In this document: in pieces, positions 33,484-44,213 of the stretch | Numbering within the stretch: position 1 is the first letter of the stretch | How the letters are laid out: each line of letters starts with the position of its first letter | NCBI GenBank assembly: GCA_934045905.1 | Contig: OW203769.1 | Location: 16,213,705-16,277,704 of the forward strand | Reading direction: 5' to 3' | Source of the DNA: Leuctra nigra | Lineage: Eukaryota; Arthropoda; Insecta; Plecoptera; Leuctridae | DNA: 64,000 bases | Position numbers and translations under genes: made by a program | The notes under the pieces: model-generated | What the model saw: only the letters and a program-made list of their open reading frames with translations | Told to the model about the DNA's origin: nothing | Database searches by the model: none

Positions 33484-34150
33484 AACAATACGAAGTTTCA
33501 ACTCGATTAGCTTTGTAACGAGCTAGTTATACTGTGCTATACTGAGCTAGTTATACTGTGCGGATTGATTAGTTGAGATTGCCTCCAGTCTGGCATGTCA
33601 TGTGCTATAGTTGACACCTTTGTGGGGTGGGGGGGGGGGGGGGGGGGGGGCAGGATCTGACAGTATTAAGACATTATTACTTCTATTTGATATTAGATCA
33701 TGAATGTACTACATTCAATATACTACGACTGCATCAGAAGAATATTGTTGTACTGTGTCAGGTTTCCCTGCAGTCGGGTGAAATGTAAGACGATCTCTGC
33801 CGGACCACAAGAATAACACCTTTTATTATTCTATGGCCGGACGCGTGAAAAATTTGACCTTGGTATACGTAAGAACGAGTCGGCGTGCTTTGTCAACATA
33901 CATCGACGCCAGACTTGCGAATCCCATCAAAGAAAGAATACAATGTTGCCCGAAGCCCGATTTAGCCAAATCCACTCTCAAAATTTTCCTAAAAACGTTC
34001 TTTCGGGTATGAACTACGTTGAGTACAAAACAATGGGGGTTTGGGGTATAGCACCATGGCATTAGTCCGGGTTGCGTAGGGCCGGGAAAATATTAAAATT
34101 TCATAAATTATAATTAAAACCTTTGAGCATTATGGAGGCGCGATCACTCG
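33484..34150. other. No gene; poly-G tract
   Basis: A G run of about 25 at 33626-33650. A minus-strand frame at 33826-34062 has no family resemblance. Confidence 0.4.
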
Positions 34151-34152
34151 TT

Positions 34153-34498
34153 GAAATTTTGTCTTCCCACTAAATAATTTTAAAAAATTAGATAGTAACG
34201 ACCCATTACAGCCTAATAGACTAAATAATGCCGCACAATGGAGTACTTTATGACCCTTGGTGCGACCTCAAAGTGTTAAATACGATAATTTTTTATTATT
34301 TTACTAAAAATATTGTATTTAACACTTTGAGGTCGTACCAGAGGTCATAATGAACTCCAGTGTGTGGCACTATTTAGTCTATTAGGCTGTAATGGGTCGT
34401 TACTATCTGATTTTTTAAAATTATTTAATGGAAAGACAAAATTTCAAAGAAAAACGCTCTGACGAACCGTGCGATTCCCGCTCGCTTCCGTTTGCCTC
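34153..34498. repeat. TTAA-flanked palindromic MITE, left-truncated copy
   Basis: Palindrome core 34153-34440 (GTAACGACCCATTACAGCC against its complement) followed by the right arm ACGCTCTGACGAACCGTGCG..GTTTGCCTC, then TTAA at 34499-34502. The left outer arm is absent. Same family as 35204-35592. Confidence 0.8.
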
Positions 34499-34502
34499 TT
34501 AA

Positions 34503-35199
34503 TGATAATCTTACTATACACAATCCCCGAAAAAATTAAACACTTCTCGTGTCTAGTTTCTGAGATAATTTGAGTTTTCTCCCCCATGTTATCTTATGGC
34601 AGCCAAGTAAAATCGTGTCATTTTAAAGCTAAAATGAAGTTCTATTTTTTTGTATCGTTCGTGTTTAACAAAAAAAACTTTTTCTGATAGACCTACGGAC
34701 ATACTATCAGAAAAAAATTTAAACAATACCAACGTGTGCCATTTTAAAAGTTATACACCAAATACGAAATGATTTTCCTATACTCCCCATGATAAAGTTG
34801 TGTTCATTCTCAAAAGACATAAAATTGAAAACTCATTATTGGGCGGGAGTTGCAAACTACAGGACATTTTAATGAGAATGTTATACTTAAATTTGAACTG
34901 TTGTAAAAGTTCTTTGAAATGGTAATTTCCTAAATAAATGAAAATGTGCTGCAATATCGATTGGGTAGAGGAAGCATTGCGCAATCACGCTAAACCAAAC
35001 ATCTGGACAGACCGCGCGCGAAAATGTCACATGACTTGCGTGCAATGCTTGGAGAATATGGCATAAATATGACAATTTCTCGTCCGTGTAGCTTTTAAAG
35101 ATAAACACGATGTTGTGGTGAACGTATTCTCCGAATCCCCTTAGGTACAGCCATATGGTTGTGTTTTCTGGTCAGAACCTTCCGGTCAGGTCAGAACCT
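34503..35199. other. No gene recognised
   Basis: AT-rich spacer between two palindromic MITE copies. No exon or RNA gene seen. Confidence 0.4.
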
Positions 35200-35203
35200 T
35201 TAA

Positions 35204-35592
35204 GAGGCAAACGGAAGCGAACGGGAATCGCACGGTTCGTCAGAGCGTTTTTCTGAAATTTTGTCTTCCCACTAAATAATTTAAAAAAATCAGATAGTAA
35301 CGACCCATCACAGCCTAATAGACTAAATAATGCCACACACTGGAGTACTTTATATGACCTCTGGTACGACCTCAAAGTGTTAAATACGATATTTTTAATA
35401 AAATAATCGAGGTCAAATCACTTTGAGGTTGCACCAGAGGTCATGAAGTACTCCAGTGTGTGGCATTATTTAGTCTATTGGGCTGTTATGGGTCGTTACT
35501 TTCTGATTTTTTAAAATTATTTAGTGGAAGACAAAATTTAAAAAAAAACGCTCTGGCGAACCGTGCGATTCCCATTCGCCTCCGTTTGCCTC
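35204..35592. repeat. TTAA-flanked palindromic MITE, full copy (389 bp)
   Basis: Ends GAGGCAAACGGAAGCGAACG and CCTCCGTTTGCCTC, flanked by TTAA at 35200-35203 and 35593-35596. Almost the entire length pairs with itself. TTAA is the piggyBac target, but the termini differ from those of the piggyBac at 30.9-33.5 kb, so a different transposase would have to move it. Confidence 0.85.
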
Positions 35593-35596
35593 TTAA

Positions 35597-36029
35597 AATA
35601 TCGACTTTAGAATACGTTTATTTTGATTGAATGAAGGGGAGGGGGGCAGGTTCTTTATAAATTGTGTTTAACTTCTATCAGGTAAATTCATTATTATAAT
35701 TTTTTTTTAAATATTAATGATTGATCTTGACTTTAATTCTATCACTAAATTTGTTTTAAAATTGCAAATCTTATCAATATATTTCATCATCGTGAGCGAA
35801 GGAGACTAAGTGGTTCTCGACGGATGACGTCACAGGTCACGTGGAGTTAAGTGACGTCATAATTCATCAGTCTCGATGTTATTAGACGGGTTTATTGAGC
35901 GGTGTGATGACAATGATCGAGTTGGAGAAGATAGCGGGAGATGAGTCGAAACATACGGACAGAGCTTCATGGAGGCATAGAGTGCAATATTGCGTCTAAA
36001 TTGATATTACGATTTTTAAAACCTTTTTT
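35597..36029. other. No gene recognised
   Basis: AT-rich; no exon, RNA gene or repeat structure seen. Confidence 0.4.
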
Positions 36030-36420
36030 TAAGACGGCTGGGTAGTGAGTTTGACATTGAAGAGTTTTTTTAATCGATTTTTATCAATATCTTTTATCAA
36101 TGTAATTGTTAACAAAATAAGGCTTTTTACGAGTATTCAGAACAGTTCAATGAAAATAATTCTATAGCTTGTAATGGTTTATTAGATTAACTTTGTCCTA
36201 CAGACGTTCAGTGCCCGAAAATTAGTAAAATTATAGCACTAATCATCTGTTGGGCAAAATAAAACTAATTACTTATTCCAAACTATGAAATAATTTTTAT
36301 TGAACTGTTATGAATACTCGTACAAAGCCCTATTTTGTTAACAATTACATTGGTAAAAGATATTGATAAAAATCGATTAAAAAATTATTCAATGCCACGC
36401 TCACAACTCAGCCCCTCTTA
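36030..36420. repeat. Long-armed inverted repeat (MITE)
   Basis: Arms of about 150 bp: ATCGATTTTTATCAATATCTTT and GTTAACAAAATAAGGCTTT on the left are mirrored at 36340-36400. The centre (36170-36270) is unique. No coding capacity. Confidence 0.8.
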
Positions 36421-36688
36421 ACATTTCACCTGGATTGATTTAATGGGATTCCAGGGGGGGGGGGGGGGGGGAGGGGGGTATGACATTTTAATTTCAGGGC
36501 AAATATTGTAAGTAGATGTCAGCTGAGACCGATATTTAGCGAAATCAATCCATTTTGGAAAGTCAAATATCCGGAATGATCCAAACTGGTTCAAGACGAT
36601 TCACAGAAAAGATCGAAACTGAATAACCGGTTATCATAAGCTGAAACTTGGCTTGAATAATAAAAATACATATACCTAGGATGTCCTT
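36421..36688. other. Poly-G tract and spacer
   Basis: A G run at 36454-36478, otherwise unremarkable sequence up to the LINE target duplication. Confidence 0.5.
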
Positions 36689-36833
36689 AAGTCCATTTTC
36701 AGAGTTCGGTCTCAACCCCCATCGAGTGTGGAAGTGTTCTTCCCGACGTAAGTGTTCTTCCCGACGTCTGGTGTAGCGCAGACCGTGTGAGTTTTAAGTG
36801 TTTTATATTTTTGTATTTTCTCGCCTGATTAAC

Positions 36834-38078
36834 ATGGCATATGCTCACCGAGCCGCTCAACTAAACGCTAACAACTCTGCGCTTCACGCCGTGACATACG
36901 CTCGCATTAATACGCTCAAATGCGAATTTCAGCGAGGACTCGGCCTCCCGCGGCCATCCTCTGCTGAAATTCATGAATGGATGCATTCCACGCTACACAT
37001 TGATCCGGCGTCCGTCGACGCTCTTCAGCTCGACGGCGGTCAACAAGCAATATATATTAAATTTAACACCGGTCAACAGTGCGAGGCGGTCATCTCCAAG
37101 CACCGGGGCAGCGCGAAGTTCCGTCACAGTAATGACGTCATCAGCGATGTGGCGCTCCGACACGCTGACCTCGGGTACCGTACGGTGCGAGTGTTCAATT
37201 TACCTCGCGAAATGCCCAACGAAGTAATTCGCGCCCGATTGCAAACTTTTGGCTCCGTCCGTGAAGTCACCGAAGAATCGTGGTCCACCGCCTACCGTTA
37301 CCAGGTTAAAAACGGGATCCGGTCAGTCAAAATTGACCTGAAATCACACATACCATCATACGTGATGATCGGTGGCTACCGGTCACTGATCACGTATGAG
37401 GGCCAATTAGCTACCTGCTCCATCTGCCATAGTACCTCACATTTTAGAAACGAGTGTACTCGTCCCAGACGCACTCCTACGCAGCTGCTTCCACTAGACG
37501 ACTTTTCCTCTCATCCAACATCATTCCCAGTTCTCCCGAAGTCTGGGAACCCAGCTCGACCTTTGACCTCCCAAGTCACCCCTACCGATGTCACTCAAGA
37601 GGCAATTGAGAAGGATCCTGAAATCACCCCCTCCTCCCCCTCTTCGCCGACAAGTGCCGCGATGTCTGGCGAGTCGGTCGGGTCGGAGCTGCCTACAGGG
37701 GTGTCCAACCCTGTTGTCCCTGCCGACGAGCTCTCTCTGGCCACTTATCCGTCGTCAGACAACATGGAAGTGGAAGACGCGACGAGGAAGCGTCCCATCT
37801 CACCAGGGGACGGGAAGCAGGTCCTCCAGAGGAAGAACAAGAAGGCTTCCTCCACGCCGTCCACACGCACTCGATCCAGGTCTCAAACCCCAGCACAGCA
37901 TAAAGTTAACCTCGCGGCTCTTCGTGCCGACCTCCCAACCAATAATAACATCCCCAAAGTAACAGCAGCCGACGTCCCAGCTAGCAGGGCGTCGAGTCCG
38001 TCCCATACCATCACCGAAAGCCAAAAACAACGTGGTGACCGCTGGTGTGAAGACAAGGAGCCGGACCCCGCAACATAG
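36834..38078 (+). CDS. LINE ORF1, Gag-like nucleic-acid-binding protein
   Basis: I start at ATG 36834 (MAYAHRAAQLNANNSAL), giving 414 residues; the frame is open further upstream but without ATG. The middle contains an RRM-like segment (TVRVFNLPREMPNEVIRARL) and then one zinc knuckle CSICHSTSHFRNEC (C-x2-C-x4-H-x4-C), as expected of ORF1 chaperone proteins that coat element RNA. The C-terminal third is Ser/Pro/Thr-rich with basic patches (RKRP, QRKNKK, RTRSRSQ). It overlaps the ORF2 frame by 28 nt at its end. Confidence 0.9.
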   Translation: MAYAHRAAQLNANNSALHAVTYARINTLKCEFQRGLGLPRPSSAEIHEWMHSTLHIDPASVDALQLDGGQQAIYIKFNTGQQCEAVISKHRGSAKFRHSNDVISDVALRHADLGYRTVRVFNLPREMPNEVIRARLQTFGSVREVTEESWSTAYRYQVKNGIRSVKIDLKSHIPSYVMIGGYRSLITYEGQLATCSICHSTSHFRNECTRPRRTPTQLLPLDDFSSHPTSFPVLPKSGNPARPLTSQVTPTDVTQEAIEKDPEITPSSPSSPTSAAMSGESVGSELPTGVSNPVVPADELSLATYPSSDNMEVEDATRKRPISPGDGKQVLQRKNKKASSTPSTRTRSRSQTPAQHKVNLAALRADLPTNNNIPKVTAADVPASRASSPSHTITESQKQRGDRWCEDKEPDPAT

Positions 38079-40851
38079 CAGGTCTACACATCGGATTTGC
38101 GAACTGCCGTGGATTTCCACGTAAAAAGCCACTGATCGAAAATCTCTGCTCTCACAACCGCCTCCATGTTCTCGGCCTGGCAGAGACCTGGACGTCGCCG
38201 CGTCACTCTCTACGCATGCCAGGACTCTCCTGCTACCGACGAGATCGCCCTTGCCCTCCTGGTCAGGCTCCCCGAGGAGGCGTCGCTCTCTTTATTGATC
38301 AACATCTTCCAGTCACTCAACTCACTCTGCCAAGGCGGTTTCAACATCACGAGGCAATAGTCTGCTCCATTCAACGTCCTAGAGGTCCCATTTTGGTCGC
38401 CCTTGTTTACATTCCTCCGCATATTCCTCTGGACTCACATGTTGAGTTCATCACCTATATCTCTTCTTTCCCAAACTTCATTATCATGGGAGATTTCAAT
38501 GCTCGCCATGTCTCATTTGGGGACACGGCTTCGAACTCCAGTGGAATCACTCTAGTGGATCTCCTAATAGATCTCCCACTCAATCGCCTCTACAACACTG
38601 CACCGACTTTTATCGGCGCCCTGGGTTCATCCATTCCTGACCACATTCTTGTCAGCGATGGGTTGACAGGTCACATGGGAGACGTGATCATTGGCCCCTC
38701 CATTGGCAGCGATCACCTCCCACTAATTGTCACCTCCGACGCCGTCGACGCCCCTCCCCTACGCCCCCTTCTTCGCGTGATCGCCGACTACAAGAACGCC
38801 AACTGGGACCTGTACCGCCACACCATAGACCGTCTGCTGCCAGACTCTCTGGACGTGAAGGACTGTGCTGGGATTCGAACATCAGTATCCCAGCTGATTG
38901 CCATCCTAAAACGAGGGGAGGCGGCAGCGATTCCGAAGAAAACCATCGATACTACCCGCCGCCCCCTGCCGCCACACATTCTAGCACTGATCCGCGAGAA
39001 GCGCCGGGTGTATAACAGTTTCAAGATTTCACGTGACCCAGTACTGAAGACAGAGTGGAACCGTTTAAACGCCATCGTCCGTCGCAGTGTCATCCGTCAT
39101 CGCGAACATACATGGACGGAGGCTTGTTCCTCTCTCGACCACAGGAACGGTTCTAAATTCTGGCACAAATTTAAGTGTCTCACTGGCCAGAAGTCTCAGG
39201 AAGCAGTCCCTCTGCTGGTCAACGGCGTCGTTCACGCCGCGGCGGCAGATAAAGCTAAAGTATTTGCCGCCTCCCTGTCTCGCACTTACGAGTTCCCTCA
39301 GAACGCTCTCTTTGACTCGTCTTTTCGGGAAACAGTTGACGCCTCGCTATCTTCTCTCGAGCCGGCTCTCTCTTCGCACACTACTCTACCCGACAATGAC
39401 GAGCCTCACAGCGAGTTGGCGGCTCCAATCACTGTCTCAGAGGTCCGCAACGCTGTTGGCAGGAGCAGGAACTCAGCGCCTGGAGAGGACGGCATTAGAA
39501 AGGTCCTGCTTCTGCACGCTCCTGACAAACTCCTCGCTCATCTGTCGACGATCTTCACGGCGTGCCTCCAGCTTGGATACATACCTCCTCGCCTCAAAAC
39601 CTCCGTCATCGTCATGATCGGGAAGGGCGCTCTTCCACAGACTGACCCTGGCAATCACCGTCCCATCAGCCTCCTGAACGTGCTCGCGAAGGTGCTGGAA
39701 AAGATCATCCAGATCCGTCTCTCCTCATTCGCTGAGGAGAACGGCCTCCTTCCCGAGGTCCAGGCGGGGTTTAGAGCAGGCCGCGGTACGACAGATCCAC
39801 TTATACGCATCATCACCGATGTCACTGCCTCCCTGAACAGAGGGAGGTGTGTTCTGGCAGCCTTTTTAGATATCTCGAAGGCGTTCGACAAAGTATGGCA
39901 CGCCGGCCTATGCTACAAACTGCTGCGTTTGAACGTGCCTCTGCCTCTCGTCCGTTTCCTTCGAGCTTTTCTGACAGATAGAATAGCCCGGGTCCGCGTC
40001 GAAGACACTCTCTCGGACCCCTTCACACCGCTGTCCGGCGTCCCCCAAGGATCTTGCCTCTCTCCGCTACTCTATACCTACTCTATTGTCACGACATCCC
40101 AATGCCGCTCAATACCAAGACCTCGCTGGCGCAGTACGCGGACGACACAGTGTACTGGACCTCCGGCAGGACAGCACGGGAATCCTTCCACGGCCTGCAA
40201 ATACACATCTCCGCACTGCAGGAGTGGATGTCCAGATGGCGCGTACTGCCTAACGCCAGCAAGACCCAGTTAGTTCTGTTTCACCACCGGCATAAATCGC
40301 AGCGTATCTCTCAACGCCCTCTCCTCCATTACATCTCCCTGTGGGGTGACCGCGTGTACCCCAGCAGTTCGGCCCGATACCTCGGCGTCACGCTCAACAA
40401 CATCCTGAGCTGGTCGGAACACCTCGACGACGTCATCTGTCGGGCGCGCAAGCGTCTCAACCTGCTTGTCATGCTTCGCGGTCGACTGCAGGGATGTAGC
40501 TTCTCCACCCTCCGACATACCTACAAGATGTTCATCCGCCCCCTATTTGAATACGCCGCCCCCGCACTAGCGCCCGTCCAGGCACAACACCTGGCCCGCT
40601 ACTCCTCACTAGAACGTCGAATACTCCGCCGCATCGCTCGCCTCCACCCTATGACTCGTAACGAGGACGTCTACGTTGCAACGGGGATGGCTCCACTGGC
40701 AGAGCGTCTCTCCGCACTCGCCGACGCCTACGTCAATCGACTCGCCAACAACAATAGAGAGGAACTTTCCAACCTCCTCTCTACAGTAATTACTTTCCCT
40801 CAAAAACCAAAATTCAAATACCCCTACCCTCCCCACGCACTGACACACTGA
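38051..40851 (+). pseudogene. LINE ORF2: endonuclease and reverse transcriptase, one frameshift
   Basis: The frame is open from 38051 (after TGA at 38048) but its first ATG is at 38216, past the endonuclease start (GFANCRGFPRKKPL, LGLAETW). Translation probably enters by coupling or frameshifting from ORF1. Endonuclease: GGVALFIDQ, IMGDFNARHVSFG, IGSDHLPL. Reverse transcriptase: NSAPGEDGI, HRPISLLNVLAKVLEK, QAGFRAGRGT, AAFLDISKAFDKVWH, GVPQGSCLSP. A one-base deletion near 40077 moves the rest into another frame, where AQYADDTVYW, NASKTQLVLF and YLGVTLNNILSW follow to the stop at 40849-40851. The Jockey/CR1 superclade is my call; the exact clade is uncertain. Confidence 0.88.
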
Positions 40852-41439
40852 CCATCATCATCATCTCATCACATCGATCTTACCAACCAGAACGATCATA
40901 AACAAAGCCCCGCTTCAACCACCGTGTGTTGCGCTTTTTGTTTCTTCGTATTTTTATCTACTTGTGTGTGTGAAGTGTTATTTTTTTATTTTACTCGCTT
41001 TTTACTATTACTTTTAATTGTTTTTTTTTCTTATTTTTTGTGCATATCGGTCATGTTACAGCTGTATCGATAATGAACTACTATTATAGACACATATCTC
41101 TCATTTGTCTCACTAATAGCGATTCTATGCCCTGTGAAATTTTTTGTCTCTTAATTAACCTTGTTTTCTACTGACACTCCACTTGTTGGATGCATGCACT
41201 TGTGTACTGTTATAACGTAATATAGCACTGTGTACCATGTACTTACTTACTACATTTAAACTACCGACTAGCACGTAATATGTAGAAACATTAAAATTAT
41301 TGTAACCAGGCTAAAGAGGGCGATCCTTGACATCGCCCTACACTGGCCTCCTGCCCTTGAGCAGGTTTAATTTCAATAAATAATAATAATAAGTCAATTT
41401 TCGTTAATTTATTGCAATTTTTCTAAAATAAAATAGTAT

Positions 41440-41662
41440 GTACACTCGACAATTCATAAAACGGTATTCGAACGAAACAGATTGGCTGCTGGTCAGGTTC
41501 ATTGGCAATCAATCCTTGTTATTATCAATGAAATCAGAGCTCACCTACTAGAGGTAGATGACAAGTAAGTATAGACTTCATCTGATGATCCATCACATTT
41601 TTTTTCAGACAATCCATTTCTTTCAAATACCGTTTTATGAATTGTCGAGTGTACCTACCGGA
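41440..41662. repeat. Hairpin MITE with 40-bp ends
   Basis: TGTACACTCGACAATTCATA and AAACGGTATTCGAACGAAAC at the left are mirrored by GTTTCTTTC-like and ACCGTTTTATGAATTGTCGA..GTGTAC at 41615-41658. It lies just beyond the LINE tail and is related to 1625-1830. Confidence 0.8.
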
Positions 41663-42093
41663 TTTTTCGTCGAGAAAACCCACATACATTGATGCCAGTG
41701 GCCAGGTTAGAAATTAAGTTATTGATAAAAAAAAAAGAAACTTAGTGCCCTCTTCGCCTATTCATAACACCCACTTGCAAGTCTGTGTAGAGTGAAAATT
41801 GCGGTCTCTACAATTTTTTAATGCAACAGCAATATTTCGTAAAAAAAAATCGGGACCAAAATATTGCAGGAGGCGAAAAAGGTCAAGTGGGTGGTAGAAT
41901 AACTTGATAGAAAAAGGAAAATATATTCCTCTTGCTCTTTATGTGCAATAATTTGGCCAATTTCGTGTTTTATATGGTTAGTCACGTAGTAAAATTCGAA
42001 TTTCCTTATGTAAATATTTTGAGATTATCGACATAACTTTTGAACATTTAACATTATTAAATATCTGAATAATTATTAGCTTGGCTAATTATC
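41663..42093. other. No gene recognised
   Basis: AT-rich spacer with a short A-run near 41728; no exon or repeat boundary seen. Confidence 0.4.
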
Positions 42094-42620
42094 AAGGGGG
42101 ATACACGCGCTCGACCGTTTTTGCAAATTAAGATAGAACAATTGTTTCATAAGTGGGTGTAACTTTGATAAGATGTTCACATGATCAGTCTGATTGTATA
42201 TTAGTAGCACTTTTTCATTTTTACTTGGTGCCTTGTTAATTAGGAGCCGGCTATTCAACAAAACCGCTAAAAATTATGAAATTTGCGATACGATTGGAGA
42301 CCAAACCATTTAACCAAATGATCTCAAATTTTAATCATGGCTAGATAAAAGACAAACTTAGGGTTATCACCTAGTATACACATTTGTAGAATTAATTTTT
42401 TTGCGGCACCCAGCGAGACAAGAAAATAGATTTTTTTAAACCAAAATCAACTAATTATTACTAATAAACAAATACAAAATACTACAAATGTACCAAATAA
42501 AAACCTTGGGTTTGTCTAATACTAATCATAAAATTTCAAATCATTTGATCAACCAGTTTTATCTCCAATCGTATCTAGAAAAGTGCCACCAACAAGCGGC
42601 AAAATCGCTCGATTTGGCGT
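42094..42620. mobile_element. MITE of the AGGTGGTGCA family
   Basis: Inverted arms: AAGTGGGTGTAACTTTGATA, GCGATACGATTGGAGACCAA and AAGACAAACTTAGGGTTATC are opposed by complementary words between 42490 and 42610. Ends are degenerate (ACGCGCTCGACCG against AAATCGCTCGA). No coding capacity. Confidence 0.78.
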
Positions 42621-43058
42621 TTTATTGCCAATGTCGACTCAAAATTAGCAACGCCAATTATTTTTCCTAATTTTCACTAATTACTTTTCCAGCAACTCAC
42701 AACTCCCGGCATATGAGCAATCATTATCGAAAGGAAAATCATTACGAATCTCGTTTCTAATAGCAATTGTATTTCAATTCCCTTACAGAATGTTCATGTC
42801 TATCAGAAAATGTGTTTTTTTTGTTCAAAACTAGCAATAAAAGATAGATTATATTAGAGCCTTATAATGACACGATTTTACTTGGCTGTCATAACGTAAC
42901 ATTATAGGGAGACAACTCAGTTTATCTCAGAAACTAGACACGAAAATTGTTTTATTCTTTGAGAAATTCTGAATGGAATGAATATAAATACGTACATTCA
43001 GATTATCCATCAGTAAAGTGGAGTGTAATATATCTATTTTACAGTGAAACCAAAATAC
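42621..43058. other. No gene recognised
   Basis: AT-rich spacer between a MITE and a SINE. No feature seen. Confidence 0.4.
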
Positions 43059-43069
43059 AGATCTTGCTA

Positions 43070-43353
43070 TAACGGAACAGGTTGGCTGAGTTGTAACGCT
43101 CTGAACTTGTATTCCGGAGGCCTGGGTTCGATTCCCGCGGCCGTCCTTCCTGACTGGGTTTTTTTCCCTCAGTCGACAGGCATATGCTGAGAAGGTACTC
43201 TACTACTAATAGGCCACGACCGGCTCCTTCCCACCTTCCATCCTTACCTACTCTTCACCATCATCTCCCAATCATCATCATAATCATTGATCCGTCGCCA
43301 TTAGCCTCGCTGTAGAACAGTGCGACGTTAAGCCCCAGACAAAAAATAAAAAA
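43070..43353 (+). mobile_element. tRNA-derived SINE, copy 3
   Basis: Full head (CGGAACAGGTTGGCTGAG; GGGTTCGATTCCCGCGGCCG), body, and tail GAACAGTGCGACGTTAAGCC with an A-rich end. Perfect 11-bp target duplication AGATCTTGCTA at 43059-43069 and 43354-43364. This is the longest duplication of the three full copies. Confidence 0.93.
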
Positions 43354-43364
43354 AGATCTTGCTA

Positions 43365-44213
43365 GAATTCATTAGGTAAACGAACAGGAAAGTGATCAAT
43401 AATTCGTGAATATTTTGTCCTGAATCGTTTTGAACTAAAATGAGGAAATATGTACAAAAACATAGAGTTGACACGCACGTTTGTTTATCATTGTTTGACC
43501 TCGAATATTTATTTTTCTTGGACCATCTTTTTAAAGTTCAGTTCATGGATAGAAAAAAGGACATTATTAAAAGTTGAAGCTATGTTCTGCAGAATGTGGA
43601 ACGAAAGTTTGCGTTCACTAAAAATGTAACAAGATATTTCAAAGATGAGTTTTTATGTGAAAGTAAACAGAACTTTGAATATGAAAACATACAAGCCACT
43701 TAGTGGACATAAAAGGATAGATGAGAAAGTATAAAGAATGCAAAGAGCTTAAAAGCTTACGAACTATTATATTAAAATAAGTAATGTAATTTTAACAATA
43801 CGTCGCTGGACCTGCGCACTGAGTCTTGATTTAAAATTGACGATTAAGAAAGTAACGAAATTTAAATTGTAGATACATAAATCACTTTCAATTTTACATC
43901 CACATTCCGAACAAAAATTCGTAATTCTCTCAAAGTTCATATACCTAAAAAGTCAATTTTTGAAAAGGTCCTTCTCCAGTAGATAGTGTCATTGGATAAC
44001 ATTCGACCATGTAAGTGATGAACAAGGTTTAATTTGGAAACACATTTGGCTAATTATTCTTTTCTTTTGACTAAATTTCAAGATGAAATTCTAAATAATG
44101 AGATTCCGATCGCGTGAAGACACAAAACTCTTCCTCCAAATCACAAATAAAATAGAAGCAGACGCTAACCCTTACCTGCGTCAACGTAATCCCACGTCAC
44201 CCTCTCACTTGCT
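43365..44213. other. No gene recognised
   Basis: AT-rich; no exon, RNA gene or repeat structure seen before the CpG-rich array. Confidence 0.4.

Larger units (their letters stand above)
36701..41390 (+). mobile_element. Two-ORF non-LTR retrotransposon, Jockey/CR1-like
   Basis: A short 5' UTR with a tandem AAGTGTTCTTCCCGACGT, ORF1 with a CCHC knuckle, ORF2 with endonuclease and reverse transcriptase, a 3' UTR of about 540 bp and a TAA-repeat tail (AATAAATAATAATAATAAG). Flanks AAGTCCATTTTC (36689-36700) and AAGTCAATTTTC (41391-41402) agree at 11 of 12 bases and look like the target duplication. Base composition is GC-richer than the surroundings. It is full length with one apparent lesion in ORF2. 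Confidence 0.9.
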
